DNA from: Erwinia typographi
GTDB lineage: Bacteria; Pseudomonadota; Gammaproteobacteria; Enterobacterales; Enterobacteriaceae
Assembly (NCBI RefSeq): GCF_000773975.1
Contig: NZ_JRUQ01000079.1
Span: forward strand, 1 to 46,916
DNA: 46,916 nucleotides
Reading direction: 5' to 3'
Part shown: one piece after another, positions 31,941-41,285 of the stretch
Numbering within the stretch: the first letter of the stretch is position 1
Layout: each line of letters begins with the position of its first letter
Notes under the pieces: generated by a model
Database searches by the model: none
What the model saw: only the letters and a program-made list of their open reading frames with translations
Told to the model about the DNA's origin: nothing
Made by a program: the position numbers and the translations under genes

Positions 31941-33433
31941 CGACGCGCCTGCTTAAGCCGATCTGCAACCTGATGCAGACTCTCTTCAATGCGGGCCAGC
32001 CAGTCATCGCTGATAAAGAGACAGCGCTGATGCTGGCTGAACAGCGTGCGCTGTCCGCGTAGCTGGGTTTCCAGCTCGTCCAGCGCCTGCAAAATTTCTT
32101 CAGGCAGGCCGCTTGCCTGCTGTTTGCCCGGCAGCATAAGGCGGGATGCCTGTAAGCTGACGTCGCGCAGGGTAAGGCAGTCGTTGCCGTCTACGTGCAG
32201 ATCCAGCGTCTGCGCAAAGCCGATGCCGTTTAGCTTGCCACGAATCTCCCCGCCTTTTTGCAGCCAGTGATGCAGCGGCTCGCGATCTATCACTACGTGC
32301 GTCACCTGCATATCGTGCAGCATCAGCGGTTTTTGCAGCATCAGCGTCAGCGTGTCGTCAGCCAGCGTGGTTGGCAGCTCATAGTGAGGCTTGCGGCTGA
32401 ACATCCCGCCGTGTTTCTCAAGGCGGATAGCCTGCTCAACGCTTTTTTCCTGCTGCAACGCCAGACGGCGCGAGTCAATCTGCTCAAGCTTAATCAGCAT
32501 TGGCTGCTGCTGCCAGGCCTGTTGGGTGAGGAGATTATCGATTTCGCGATCCAGCAGCTTCATCGAGTTAACGTCGTGCCACAGGCAATCCTTCAGCAGG
32601 ATCAGGTCGACCGGCGCAATGCTGCTGCGGCCGCTGTAGAACGCGCAGGCCTGTAACAGATGGATAGCTTTTTTCCAGCGGCGATCGGAGATATAAGGCG
32701 CCTCTGGCTGGTTTTCTAACTGCTGGCGCAGCAGGAAGATCAGCTCAAAGACCTCTTCGGGCAGCGACACCTGGCTAATCCCTTTCTGCCACTCGCTGTA
32801 CTCTTCATCGGTGATGCACAGTGAATCCACTACCGGATTGCTGTTTTCATCCTGCTGGTGGGTCAACATGCTGCGGAAATTCTGCTTTTCATGCACGTTA
32901 TCCAGCCACAGACGGATCAACATGCGGTCATACAGCGCTTCCAGCCCGCTGTCAGCCTCCGGCAGCTCGTTTGAGGCGGTCACCAGCAGGCGCATGGGAA
33001 TTTTTTCTTCGCTGTCCCCATTGCGGAAGCGGCGCTCGTTAATAGCGGTCAGCAGCGTATTGAGGATAGCCGGACCAGCTTTCCAGATCTCATCAAGGAA
33101 GACAATCTCGGCATCCGGCAGGTAGCCCTTCGTCAGACGCTGATAGCGACCTTCATCCTTCAGCGCCTGAATAGAGAGGGGGCCAAACACCTCCTCCGGC
33201 GTGGAGAAACGCGTCATCAGGTATTCAAAGGCGCGGGAATGCTGGAAAGCGTATTTCAACCGGCGGGCGATCAGGCTCTTGGCAATGCCCGGCGGGCCTA
33301 ACAGAAAGACGCTCTCACCGCTCAGCGCGGCCAACAGACAGAGGCGAATCGCGTGGTGCCGCTCATAAAGCCCTTTTTCTAACGCATTGCTGAGGCGGGC
33401 GATTCTTTCCGCAAGTAAGTGGGGCTGAGGCAT
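31937..33433 (-). CDS. ravA: MoxR-family AAA+ ATPase RavA
   Basis: A 498-residue hexameric AAA+ chaperone-like ATPase. Walker A is GPPGIAKS near residue 47, and Walker B is [12 protein letters not shown] followed by sensor 1 ([12 protein letters not shown]). The C-terminal triple-helix/LARA segment ([20 protein letters not shown]) is known in E. coli to bind the lysine decarboxylase LdcI. The ATG at 33433 aligns with E. coli RavA (498). A TTG two codons upstream (33439) has a better-spaced AGGA, so it may be used too. First gene of ravA-viaA. Confidence 0.95.
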   Translation of the reverse strand: MPQPHLLAERIARLSNALEKGLYERHHAIRLCLLAALSGESVFLLGPPGIAKSLIARRLKYAFQHSRAFEYLMTRFSTPEEVFGPLSIQALKDEGRYQRLTKGYLPDAEIVFLDEIWKAGPAILNTLLTAINERRFRNGDSEEKIPMRLLVTASNELPEADSGLEALYDRMLIRLWLDNVHEKQNFRSMLTHQQDENSNPVVDSLCITDEEYSEWQKGISQVSLPEEVFELIFLLRQQLENQPEAPYISDRRWKKAIHLLQACAFYSGRSSIAPVDLILLKDCLWHDVNSMKLLDREIDNLLTQQAWQQQPMLIKLEQIDSRRLALQQEKSVEQAIRLEKHGGMFSRKPHYELPTTLADDTLTLMLQKPLMLHDMQVTHVVIDREPLHHWLQKGGEIRGKLNGIGFAQTLDLHVDGNDCLTLRDVSLQASRLMLPGKQQASGLPEEILQALDELETQLRGQRTLFSQHQRCLFISDDWLARIEESLHQVADRLKQARR

Positions 33434-33690
33434 AATCAAACATTCATCCTTTTGTACGGTCTGGCCAGGGGGGAACTGGCGAGCGCAAACACTACTGGCT
33501 ATGATGCTTGAAAGAGTTGATACGAGTCAGCTTTTTTCTTGTCAAAGAGTGACATGGTGCAGTGAAGTCATTTCTCATAACGCAATTAAGGATAGGCATT
33601 CATAATGATTCGTGCATACTGTGCGCTTTTTGATGGCTTGAAGAGCTGTGCGCAATACCGCGTCAGTCGGCTCCAACAAAAGACTAGTTT

Positions 33691-35559
33691 ATGAGTTCTG
33701 AAAAAAAGCAGTCCATTGCCAGCGTAACCTTAGCCGCTATCGGCGTTGTCTATGGCGATATCGGCACCAGCCCTCTTTATACCCTCCGTGAATGCCTTTC
33801 CGGCCAGTTTGGCTTTGGCGTTGAGCGCGATGCGGTATTTGGTTTTCTTTCCCTGATTTTCTGGCTGCTGGTGCTGGTGGTTTCCCTGAAGTACGTCAGC
33901 TACGTGATGCGCGCCGATAACGCCGGAGAAGGGGGAATACTGACCCTGATGTCGCTGGCTGGCCGCAATACCGGGGCCAAAGCTACGGCGGTGCTGGTGA
34001 TTATGGGGCTGATTGGCGGCAGCTTCTTCTACGGAGAAGTGGTGATAACGCCTGCCGTTTCGGTTCTCTCCGCTATTGAAGGGTTGGAGATCGCGTCGCC
34101 GAACCTGAATGCCTGGATTGTGCCGATGGCGATTGCCGTGCTGACGCTGCTTTTTGTTATTCAGAAGCATGGAACCGGTATTGTCGGCAAATTGTTTGCG
34201 CCAGTAATGATGCTGTGGTTTCTGGTGCTGGCGGGGCTTGGCGCGCTCAGTATTATCAATAATCCAGAGGTGCTGCATGCGCTTAACCCTTACTGGGCGC
34301 TGCACTTCTTTATGGAATACAAACAGGTCTCCTTCTTTGCTCTGGGCGCGGTGGTGCTGGCTATCACCGGTGTGGAGGCGCTGTATGCGGATATGGGCCA
34401 CTTCGGCAAGCTGCCGATCCGCCTGGCCTGGTTCATCGTGGTGCTGCCTTCACTGGTGCTGAACTATTTCGGCCAGGGCGCGCTGCTGCTGAAAAACCCC
34501 GAAGCGATTAAAAACCCCTTCTTCCTGCTGGCACCCGACTGGGCGCTGATCCCGCTGCTGATTCTGGCGACGCTGGCGACGGTTATTGCCTCTCAGGCGG
34601 TCATTTCCGGCGTGTTCTCACTGACTCGTCAGGCCGTTCGCCTGGGCTATTTGCCGCCGATGCGCATCGTGCATACTTCAGAAGAAGAGTCCGGGCAGAT
34701 TTATATTCCGTTTATCAACTGGCTGCTCTATTTTTCCGTGGTAATTGTGATTGTCGGCTTCCAGCACTCCAGCAATCTGGCTGCGGCTTATGGTATTGCG
34801 GTAACGGGCACTATGGTGCTGACCTCGATTCTTTGTACCACGGTGGCGATCAAAAACTGGCACTGGAACCGCTATGTGGTGCTGCTGGTGCTGGTGATAA
34901 TGCTGTGCATCGACCTGTCGCTGTTCTCGGCCAACCTGGTGAAAGTGTTCTCCGGTGGCTGGCTGCCGCTCAGCCTGGCGCTGGTGATGTTTATCGTTAT
35001 GACCACCTGGAAAAGCGAGCGCTTCCGCCTGCTGCGGCGGATGCATGAGCACGGTAATTCCCTTGAGGCGATGATTGCCTCACTGGAGAAATCGCCGCCC
35101 GTGCGCGTGCCTGGCACTGCGGTGTATATGTCCCGGGCGCTGAACGTGATCCCGTTTGCCATGCTGCATAATCTTAAGCATAACAAGGTACTGCATGAGC
35201 GTGTGGTGCTGCTGACGCTGCGTACGGAAGATGCGCCGTACGTGCATAATGTCCGTCGAGTCACCATTGAGCAGCTGTCGCCAACCTTCTGGCGCGTGGT
35301 GGCAAGCTATGGCTGGCGTGAAACGCCGAACGTGGAGGAGATCTTCCACCGCTGCGGGCTGGAAGGGCTGAACTGCCGGATGATGGAAACCTCGTTCTTC
35401 ATGTCGCACGAGTCGCTGATTATCGGCAAGCGTCCGTGGTATCTGCGCCTGCGTGGCAAGCTGTTCCTGATGCTGCAAAAGAATGCGCTGCGCGCGCCGG
35501 ACCAGTTTGAAATCCCGCCAAACCGGGTGATTGAGCTGGGTACGCAAGTCGAGATCTGA
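33691..35559 (+). CDS. kup: Low-affinity potassium transporter Kup
   Basis: A 622-residue K+:H+ symporter of the KUP/HAK/KT family in the inner membrane. About 12 membrane segments cover residues 1-430, starting with the conserved [19 protein letters not shown] near residue 18. Others are [20 protein letters not shown] and a cytoplasmic C-terminal domain (about 430-622; [23 protein letters not shown]). Same length as E. coli Kup (622). It is divergent from ravA, with a 257-bp gap between the start codons. No c-di-AMP riboswitch was recognised upstream. Confidence 0.98.
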   Translation: MSSEKKQSIASVTLAAIGVVYGDIGTSPLYTLRECLSGQFGFGVERDAVFGFLSLIFWLLVLVVSLKYVSYVMRADNAGEGGILTLMSLAGRNTGAKATAVLVIMGLIGGSFFYGEVVITPAVSVLSAIEGLEIASPNLNAWIVPMAIAVLTLLFVIQKHGTGIVGKLFAPVMMLWFLVLAGLGALSIINNPEVLHALNPYWALHFFMEYKQVSFFALGAVVLAITGVEALYADMGHFGKLPIRLAWFIVVLPSLVLNYFGQGALLLKNPEAIKNPFFLLAPDWALIPLLILATLATVIASQAVISGVFSLTRQAVRLGYLPPMRIVHTSEEESGQIYIPFINWLLYFSVVIVIVGFQHSSNLAAAYGIAVTGTMVLTSILCTTVAIKNWHWNRYVVLLVLVIMLCIDLSLFSANLVKVFSGGWLPLSLALVMFIVMTTWKSERFRLLRRMHEHGNSLEAMIASLEKSPPVRVPGTAVYMSRALNVIPFAMLHNLKHNKVLHERVVLLTLRTEDAPYVHNVRRVTIEQLSPTFWRVVASYGWRETPNVEEIFHRCGLEGLNCRMMETSFFMSHESLIIGKRPWYLRLRGKLFLMLQKNALRAPDQFEIPPNRVIELGTQVEI

Positions 35560-35580
35560 TGGATGAACTCTGCTTTATAA

Positions 35581-35600
35581 GGGGGCCTGAAGAGGCCCCC
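35581..35600 (+). terminator. Terminator hairpin after kup
   Basis: GGGGGCCT-GAAG-AGGCCCCC is a perfect 8-bp stem with a tetraloop, 21 bp after the kup stop. The convergent lactonase gene ends 51 bp further on, so it may serve both. T-tract is weak on either strand. Confidence 0.65.
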
Positions 35601-35651
35601 CGGTTACATCGCTTGCCGCTTTTGCCTGGTGAAGCTTTACCTGTGCAAGCG

Positions 35652-36767
35652 TCAATAATTCACCACGGTTACCCAGTTCGCATCCTGTCCTACGGGCGCT
35701 TCTCCGATCCGTTTGAGTTTTCCGCTTTTTGCATCAATAGCATAGCTACCGATTACCGAACTTTTCTCACCGCTGGCAATAAGCCAGCGCCCATCCGTGG
35801 TTATCGTGATGCCGCGCGGCTGTTTTTCGACCTGCCAGCTGCCGATTAGCTGCAGCTTTCCGTCGTCCGGATTTACGCGATAGCCGCTTATTGTGCTGCT
35901 TGTACGCTCGGTGACGTACAGGAAATGGCCATTGGGCGTCAGGCCAAGGTCTGCCGACCAGATGCGCGGAGTGGTATCGCTGTAGCCAGGCAAACGCTCC
36001 TTACCGTGTTGCAGATGATACTGCGCCGCGACAGCATTCGGCGTTTCACTCACTTTCACCAGCTCGCCGCTGGTCTCACGGCGGAACTGCGTGATAATGC
36101 CGCCCATTTCGCCAATGTTATATAAATAGCGATTGTCCGGCGAAAGGACAGAATGACGTGGCCCGTTGTCTACAGCGGTTTTGACATAGCCCTGACCCAA
36201 TGCGCCCAGTTCCCCCTCTTCGCTCAGCTTGAGTTGCAGCACGCGGTCAGTACCGAGATTACCGACATACACCGATTTGCCGGTGGTATCTACAATCACT
36301 GAATGCGCGGCGTGACCCGTTTTATAGCTACCAACCGGCGGGGCAATAATTTTGCCCTGGCTGTCGAGACGATAAACATGCACCACGTCGCCATCGTAAG
36401 AAGCACCCAGCAGAAAGCGCCCTTGTTTGTCAGTACTGATATAGGGGTAGCTGGCCGCCGCAGGCACTGCGCCGCCTTTCACCAGATCGCCTGTCTGGCG
36501 GTTAATATCCCACATCATTAGCTGTAGCGGCTTGCTGCGAATCGCGGCGTAAAGATGTTTACGATCGGCGCTCAGCGCCATCGGCATCACTTTAGCGCCA
36601 GCCTCCGTGTGCCCCAGCAACTTTAGTGCTCCAGTTTGTTCGTTGAGCGAATAACGAGCGATAGTCCCCTCATCAGCTTCCGAAACGTAGACAAAGGTCT
36701 GAGCCAGCAGAGGCGCACTCACCGCCATCGCGGCCAGTAAGGCGGCTGTACGTAAGGTATTTTTCAC
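35652..36767 (-). CDS. Periplasmic beta-propeller lactonase-family protein (PGL-like)
   Basis: A 371-residue protein with a Sec signal peptide (MKNTLRTAALLAAMAVSAPLLA before QTFVYVSE), so periplasmic. The rest is a seven-bladed propeller of the 6-phosphogluconolactonase/muconate-lactonizing type, with repeats of the form F-Y-V-S-x-x-D-x-x-I-x-x-Y and G-H-A-A-H-S-V, GPRHSVLSPDNRYLY, LTPNGHFLYVTERTSSTISGY, QPRGITITTDGRWLIASG. The start is GTG (36767) with AAGGA six bases upstream. Cytoplasmic Pgl of E. coli has no signal peptide, so this is a paralogue with another substrate. A relic of a glucarate dehydratase-family gene ends 9 bp upstream on the same strand. This suggests an aldarate or sugar-lactone context, though the substrate is unknown. 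Confidence 0.85.
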   Translation of the reverse strand: MKNTLRTAALLAAMAVSAPLLAQTFVYVSEADEGTIARYSLNEQTGALKLLGHTEAGAKVMPMALSADRKHLYAAIRSKPLQLMMWDINRQTGDLVKGGAVPAAASYPYISTDKQGRFLLGASYDGDVVHVYRLDSQGKIIAPPVGSYKTGHAAHSVIVDTTGKSVYVGNLGTDRVLQLKLSEEGELGALGQGYVKTAVDNGPRHSVLSPDNRYLYNIGEMGGIITQFRRETSGELVKVSETPNAVAAQYHLQHGKERLPGYSDTTPRIWSADLGLTPNGHFLYVTERTSSTISGYRVNPDDGKLQLIGSWQVEKQPRGITITTDGRWLIASGEKSSVIGSYAIDAKSGKLKRIGEAPVGQDANWVTVVNY

Positions 36768-36776
36768 GCTAATTCC

Positions 36777-36857
36777 TTATCTCATCAGTGCGGGGCGTTT
36801 GGCATCAAAGTGCCAGTTATCAATCAGAAACTGCATGCCGATGGCATCGTTGCGAGT
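36777..36857 (-). pseudogene. Relic of the 3' end of a glucarate dehydratase-family gene
   Basis: Translating the minus strand up to the TAA at 36777-36779 gives a 26-residue tail containing RNDAIGMQFLI, then NW, FDAKRPALMR and a stop. This has the pattern of GudD/GudX C-termini (RDDA-x-x-MQ(Y/F)LI ... W-x-FD-x-KRP-x-x-x-R). Further upstream the frame loses any resemblance and soon meets a stop, so only the end of the gene survives. It lies 9 bp before the lactonase start, suggesting the two were once co-transcribed. The match is from memory of the family. Confidence 0.65.
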
Positions 36858-37187
36858 ATAAGTAGCTGATTTTATAGCAGCTATGTAAGATTGCCTGAGA
36901 CCCGTTGTGCAAACGAATAAGGTGGTAACGTATTCAGGGAGTTAGCTTATTTTGCGGCGGGAGCTTTAATGCAGGATTGTGCTGTGGCTCATATTTTGTT
37001 GAAGACCAGACTGGCTGAAATATAAAGCTGCGGCGGTTATTAATTGTCGCCACAGTAAGGGACATGAAATAGCTTCCATTGTTCATAAAAAGGTCGCGTA
37101 AAACCTTATCCTGTTGCCGTCAAAACGCGGAAGACGGTCACCGCGTGGTTATTCTGTCAATTCTCCCTGGACGATGAGGAATATGCA
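36858..37187. other. Gene-free stretch upstream of the nitroreductase gene
   Basis: About 330 bp without a credible coding frame, probably holding the promoters of the lactonase (minus) and nitroreductase (plus) genes. It contains only short imperfect palindromes. No operator was recognised. Confidence 0.4.
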
Positions 37188-37826
37188 ATGAGTCAGTTAA
37201 TTGAATCCCTTCAATGGCGTTATGCAACAAAAAAATACGATCCGGCCAGAAGGGTGCCTGATGAAAAGCTGGAACGTATCCTTGAAGCGGTACGTCTGAC
37301 GGCAACGACAAGCGGGCTACAACCCTTTGAGTTGCTGGTGGTGACGAATGCCGAAGTGAGAAGAAAAATCAGGGCGGTCAGCTGGGATCAGGCGCAGATC
37401 ACCGACTGTTCTCATCTTCTGGTCTTTGCTGCCTGGGATGATATGACGCCTGAGCGCGTCAATATGATGTTTGACCTGACAAACGAGACGCGTGGATTCG
37501 TTAATCCAGGGTGGGAAAGTTACCGGCAGAAGCTGCTGGGTATCGTGAATGAGCGCGGCAGGGAGGGTAATTATCACTCTGCTGCCCGTCAGGCTTACAT
37601 CGGCCTCGGTTCCGCCCTGATTGCTGCGGCGATGGAAAAAGTCGATGCCACACCTATGGAAGGTTTTGATCCAGCAGCGGTTGATGAAATTCTTGGTTTG
37701 CCGGCAAGGCACCTTCGCAGCGTGGTGATCTTACCGCTGGGGTATCGCTCGGAAGAGGGCGACTGGCTGGTCAGCCTGGAAAAAGTCCGCCGTTCGCGGA
37801 AGAACTTTATCACTGAGATAAATTAA
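37188..37826 (+). CDS. NAD(P)H-dependent nitroreductase-family oxidoreductase
   Basis: A 212-residue FMN enzyme of the NfsB/FRase I type. The N-terminal FMN-phosphate motif is RYATKKYDP near residue 11, followed by LTATTSGLQPFELLVV near 38 and the FMN-contact region AYIGLGSALIAAAMEKVDATPMEGFDP (about 136-162). The ending LEKVRRSRKNFI is typical. Such enzymes reduce nitroaromatics, quinones or flavins; the natural substrate is unknown. GAGGA lies 7 bases before the ATG. The next genes are an HxlR regulator (convergent) and an SDR. HxlR regulators often control such redox genes. Confidence 0.88.
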   Translation: MSQLIESLQWRYATKKYDPARRVPDEKLERILEAVRLTATTSGLQPFELLVVTNAEVRRKIRAVSWDQAQITDCSHLLVFAAWDDMTPERVNMMFDLTNETRGFVNPGWESYRQKLLGIVNERGREGNYHSAARQAYIGLGSALIAAAMEKVDATPMEGFDPAAVDEILGLPARHLRSVVILPLGYRSEEGDWLVSLEKVRRSRKNFITEIN

Positions 37827-37829
37827 TCC

Positions 37830-37916
37830 TCAGATCAGGGCTGATAAATCCTTATTTTGGGGCTTCTCAACTTTCATGAAGTCGATGAACGCACGGACAG
37901 AAGCAGGCATGTGCGT
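37830..37916 (-). pseudogene. Possible C-terminal relic of a LysR-type regulator gene
   Basis: On the minus strand a frame ending at TGA 37830-37832 reads THMPASVRAFIDFMKVEK followed by 10 more residues. MPASVRAFIDF is the usual end of LysR-family proteins. The frame has no LysR features upstream, where it runs out of frame into the hxlR-like gene. Best read as a decayed remnant left at a recombination junction. Only about 15 residues carry the signal. Confidence 0.45.
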
Positions 37917-37944
37917 GCGTTCCGTTGACTTTAAACCCGGCAGG

Positions 37945-38325
37945 CTACTTAGCCGGATGAGTGACAGAAAAAGTACGCGTAGCAAGCAGAACAGGCAGTA
38001 GTTGCCTGCCCATCTCTGATAATTGATATTCCACATGCAGAGGTTTTTCGCCAAAATCCATTCTTTCAATAAGACAATCCTCTGCCAGTTCGTGGAGATG
38101 CTGTGTCAGCATTTTTTGAGAAATGCCGGGGATGTCTCGCTTTAACTGAGAGGTACGCATTGAAGGATCAGCATAAAGCCTGAACAGTATTGGTAACTTC
38201 CATCGCCCCTGCAACATCCTGATTATTCTGGTCACATGGGCGACCGAGCCCTCGGGTCCCAGGCAGATATCTTTATCCTCCTGCGTAACAGGCACTTTAA
38301 AGTGCCTACTTGTCACTTCTTCCAT
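37945..38325 (-). CDS. HxlR-family winged-helix regulator, probably altered 3' end
   Basis: A 126-residue small regulator with the HxlR core: GRWKLPILFRLYADPSMRTSQLKRDIPGISQKMLTQHL (about 41-78), then LAEDCLIERMDFGEKPLHVEYQLSEMGRQLLPVL. HxlR members bind DNA as dimers and often sense electrophiles or aldehydes through Cys; Cys21 and Cys83 are present. After PVLLA the expected ending (a Trp-containing terminal helix) is replaced by TRTFSVTHPAK and a stop. Beyond it lies the LysR-like relic. The gene may therefore be slightly truncated by a recombination event, though the DNA-binding core is complete. It is divergent from the SDR gene with a very short gap, a common HxlR-target layout. Confidence 0.82.
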   Translation of the reverse strand: MEEVTSRHFKVPVTQEDKDICLGPEGSVAHVTRIIRMLQGRWKLPILFRLYADPSMRTSQLKRDIPGISQKMLTQHLHELAEDCLIERMDFGEKPLHVEYQLSEMGRQLLPVLLATRTFSVTHPAK

Positions 38326-38374
38326 CCGTCTTTACCTTATGAAAACACACCGGAACCACGATAAGCTTTCAAAT

Positions 38375-39190
38375 ATGAATTTACAATTAGACGGTAAAAA
38401 GGTGCTGGTCACCGGCAGCAGTAAAGGGATTGGCGAAGCTATAGCCAGAAAGTTTGCGTCTGAAAATGCTGTCGTCATTGTACACGGTCGAAATCACGCT
38501 CAGAGTGAGAAAGTGGCCAATGATATTGTCGCTCAGGGTGGAAAAGCCTTTTTTGTAACCGGCGATCTGACCGACGATCAGCAGGTACAGCGACTGGTTG
38601 AAGAGGCTGAAAAGCTTGCTGGCACTATTGATATCCTCGTCAATAATGCCGGGGGATCGGGTGACGCAAAGGTAGGTTGGTCGGAGACACAGACAGCCCC
38701 GTGGACGTATACCTACGATCGCAATGTTCTGGCGGCCGTTCGCGTCATTACGCGTCTGTTGCCTAAGATGCAGCAAGGCAAATGGGGACGCGTGATAAAT
38801 ATTTCCAGTATTGCGGCGATCGTGCCCCCTCCATCCTCACCGGACTACTCAGCATCCAAGTCTGCGATGAATGCTATGACCGTATCCATGGCAAAGGCAG
38901 TAGCCGCTGACGGTGTTACGGTAAATGCTGTTTCTCCGGGGACGATACGCAGTTCGAAGCTTGAGAGTCGATTCCGTGAGGCTGCTGCTGAGCGTGGCCT
39001 GATGAACCATGACGCGCCCTGGGAAGATATTGAGCGCGAAGTATTACCGCTATTTGCTCAGGTGCCCGTCGGACGAGTCGGGCATCTTGATGATATTGCC
39101 AATGCTGTTGTCTTCCTCGCCAGTCCACTCGCAGGGTATATCTCGGGTATCAATTTGCGAGTGGATGGAGCGATGTCGTCCAGTTTATAA
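38375..39190 (+). CDS. Short-chain dehydrogenase/reductase (SDR) family oxidoreductase
   Basis: A 271-residue classical SDR: Rossmann motif TGSSKGIG at residues 13-20, NNAGG near 91, and catalytic Ser145, Tyr158 and Lys162 (INISS, YSASK). The downstream VNAVSPGTIRSSKLE and C-terminal GYISGINLRVDGAMSSSL are those of the FabG-like group. The NAD(P)-dependent substrate cannot be told. An in-frame ATG at 38339 is possible but lies 13 bp from the start of the divergent HxlR gene; the Met at 38375 (MNLQLDGK) gives the normal N-terminus. No strong ribosome site is seen at either. It is likely controlled by the HxlR protein. Confidence 0.87.
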   Translation: MNLQLDGKKVLVTGSSKGIGEAIARKFASENAVVIVHGRNHAQSEKVANDIVAQGGKAFFVTGDLTDDQQVQRLVEEAEKLAGTIDILVNNAGGSGDAKVGWSETQTAPWTYTYDRNVLAAVRVITRLLPKMQQGKWGRVINISSIAAIVPPPSSPDYSASKSAMNAMTVSMAKAVAADGVTVNAVSPGTIRSSKLESRFREAAAERGLMNHDAPWEDIEREVLPLFAQVPVGRVGHLDDIANAVVFLASPLAGYISGINLRVDGAMSSSL

Positions 39191-39246
39191 ATTTTGCCGG
39201 GTCAGACGTCGCCTGGATCAATACCTTCTACTGGACCCTCTACGCT

Positions 39247-39340
39247 AGCGAAACGTTTCGATGGCGATCACAATTTCACGCTTTACCCATTGTTTTCCCC
39301 GTTGCCTCTCATACACTTCCCGTCAGCGAAACGTTTCGCT
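39247..39340 (+). promoter_or_regulatory. rbs operon promoter region with two RbsR operators
   Basis: AGCGAAACGTTTCGAT (39247-39262) and the perfect palindrome AGCGAAACGTTTCGCT (39325-39340) are 78 bp apart centre to centre. The latter equals the E. coli RbsR operator core. Between them TTGTTT (39290-39295) and TACACT (39312-39317), 16 bp apart, form a possible promoter whose start would fall against the downstream operator. A 5-base A/G-rich GGAG precedes rbsD. Confidence 0.75.
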
Positions 39341-39352
39341 CTGGAGTGAAAG

Positions 39353-39772
39353 ATGAAAAAAGGCACCTTACTGAATTCTGATATATCGTTCCTCGTTTCC
39401 CGCCTGGGACATACCGACAGCCTGACGATAGGCGATGCTGGGCTGCCGATCCCGGCGGGCCCACAGCGCATTGATCTGGCGTTGGAGAAAGGTATTCCCA
39501 GCTTTATGCAGGTGGTGAGGGCGGTAACGGCAGAGATGCAGGTAGAAAATGCCATCGTCGCGGAAGAGATTAAATCTCACAATCCTCCGCTTCACGATGA
39601 GCTGCTGGCTCTGCTCGCCTCGCTGCAACAGCAGCAGGGAAACACTATTGCGATTCAGTACGTCAGCCATCAACAGTTCAAACAGCAAACCCAGCGCAGC
39701 CAGGCGGTGATCCGCAGTGGGGAGTGTTCCCCCTACGCGAACGTCATTCTTTGCGCTGGCGTGACCTTCTGA
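39353..39772 (+). CDS. rbsD: D-ribose pyranase RbsD
   Basis: A 139-residue cytoplasmic enzyme that interconverts the pyranose and furanose forms of ribose so that ribokinase can act. The start [22 protein letters not shown] contains the catalytic His near residue 20. Other conserved parts are [26 protein letters not shown] and [21 protein letters not shown] at the end. Same length as E. coli RbsD (139). First gene of the ribose operon, 7 bp before rbsA. Confidence 0.97.
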   Translation: MKKGTLLNSDISFLVSRLGHTDSLTIGDAGLPIPAGPQRIDLALEKGIPSFMQVVRAVTAEMQVENAIVAEEIKSHNPPLHDELLALLASLQQQQGNTIAIQYVSHQQFKQQTQRSQAVIRSGECSPYANVILCAGVTF

Positions 39773-39779
39773 GGCCATG

Positions 39780-41285
39780 ATGCAACCTTTACTGCAACTG
39801 CAAGGTATTGATAAATCCTTTCCCGGCGTGAAGGCGCTCTCCGGTGCCGGGCTATCCGTCTATCCAGGCCGCGTGATGGCGCTGGTGGGTGAAAACGGTG
39901 CCGGTAAATCGACCATGATGAAGGTGATGACCGGTATCTATCCGCGCGATGCGGGCACCATTACGTGGTTAGGCAATGAGGTTTTTTTTGCTGGCCCGAA
40001 AGCTTCTCAGGAAGCGGGAATAGGGATTATCCATCAGGAGCTGAACCTGATTCCTCAGCTCAGCATTGCGGAAAACATCTTTCTGGGCCGTGAGTTTGTA
40101 AACCGGTTTGGTCGCATTCAGTGGCATAAGATGCACGCCGAAGCCGACGTGCTGCTGAAACGCCTGAACCTGCGTTTCAGCAGCCACAGGCTGGTGGGCG
40201 AGCTGTCGATTGGCGATCAGCAGATGGTCGAAATCGCCAAGGTGCTGAGCTATCAGTCAAAAGTGATCGTGATGGACGAACCCACCGATGCGCTTACCGA
40301 TACCGAAACGGCGTCTCTGTTCCGGGTGATCCGCGAGCTGAAGGCGCAGGGATGCGGCATTGTCTACATTTCGCACCGCATGAAGGAAATCTTTGAAATC
40401 TGCGACGACGTGACCATCTTTCGCGACGGCCAGTTTATTGCCGAAAGGGCCGTAGACAGCCTCGACGAGGATTCGCTGATTGAAATGATGGTGGGCCGTA
40501 AGCTGGAAGAGCAGTACCCACGGCTGGACAAAGCGCCGGGTGAGGTTCGCCTGAAAGTGGATCACCTCACCGGTCCGGGTGTCAATGATGTGAGTTTCAC
40601 CCTGCGTAAAGGTGAAATCCTCGGCGTTGCCGGCTTGATGGGCGCTGGCCGCACCGAACTGATGAAGGTGCTGTATGGTGCGCTGCCCCGCATCAGCGGC
40701 ACGGTATATCTCGACGGTAAAGACGTGACCACCCGTACGCCTGAAGAGGGGCTGCAAAACGGCATTGTCTATATCTCGGAAGACCGCAAGCGCGACGGTC
40801 TGGTGCTTGGCATGTCGGTGAAAGAGAACATGTCGCTGACGGCGCTGGATTATTTCAGCCACGGCGGCGGCCGCCTGAAGCACGCTGAAGAGCAGCTGGC
40901 GGTGGGAGATTTTATTAAACTTTTCAATGTGAAAACGCCTTCAATGGATCAGCCGATTGGGCTGCTTTCCGGCGGCAATCAGCAAAAAGTCGCTATCGCC
41001 CGTGGGCTGATGACCCGGCCAAAAGTGCTGATTCTGGATGAGCCGACCCGCGGCGTGGACGTCGGCGCAAAAAAAGAAATCTACCAGTTAATCAACCAGT
41101 TCAAGGAGGAGGGGCTGAGCATTATCCTCGTCTCCTCAGAGATGCCGGAAGTGCTGGGCATGAGCGATCGCGTGCTGGTAATGCACGAAGGGCGCCTGAG
41201 CGGCGACTTCCCAATTGAAGATGCCACGCAGGAAGTGTTAATGGCGGCGGCAGTAGGCAAGCAACATAGCGTGGAGCAACCATGA
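39780..41285 (+). CDS. rbsA: Ribose ABC transporter ATP-binding protein RbsA
   Basis: A 501-residue fused twin ATPase. The first domain has Walker [10 protein letters not shown] near residue 38, signature [13 protein letters not shown] near 142 and Walker B VIVMDEP. The second domain has the degenerate P-loop GLMGAGRTE near 288 and an intact signature [14 protein letters not shown] near 398, the usual asymmetric pattern of sugar importers. ATG 39780 has GAGG at 5 bases, whereas 39777 is too close; 501 residues equal the E. coli length. It ends in a 4-bp ATGA overlap with rbsC. Confidence 0.98.
   Translation: MQPLLQLQGIDKSFPGVKALSGAGLSVYPGRVMALVGENGAGKSTMMKVMTGIYPRDAGTITWLGNEVFFAGPKASQEAGIGIIHQELNLIPQLSIAENIFLGREFVNRFGRIQWHKMHAEADVLLKRLNLRFSSHRLVGELSIGDQQMVEIAKVLSYQSKVIVMDEPTDALTDTETASLFRVIRELKAQGCGIVYISHRMKEIFEICDDVTIFRDGQFIAERAVDSLDEDSLIEMMVGRKLEEQYPRLDKAPGEVRLKVDHLTGPGVNDVSFTLRKGEILGVAGLMGAGRTELMKVLYGALPRISGTVYLDGKDVTTRTPEEGLQNGIVYISEDRKRDGLVLGMSVKENMSLTALDYFSHGGGRLKHAEEQLAVGDFIKLFNVKTPSMDQPIGLLSGGNQQKVAIARGLMTRPKVLILDEPTRGVDVGAKKEIYQLINQFKEEGLSIILVSSEMPEVLGMSDRVLVMHEGRLSGDFPIEDATQEVLMAAAVGKQHSVEQP

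Noticed and set aside
33440..33690. Possible c-di-AMP (ydaO-type) riboswitch before kup
   Set aside because: No conserved core was recognised, and these riboswitches are known mainly from Gram-positive bacteria and a few other groups.
39262..39285. CRP site upstream of rbsD (GATCACAATTTCACG)
   Set aside because: It cannot be aligned with TGTGA-N6-TCACA without several mismatches, so no CRP site is claimed.
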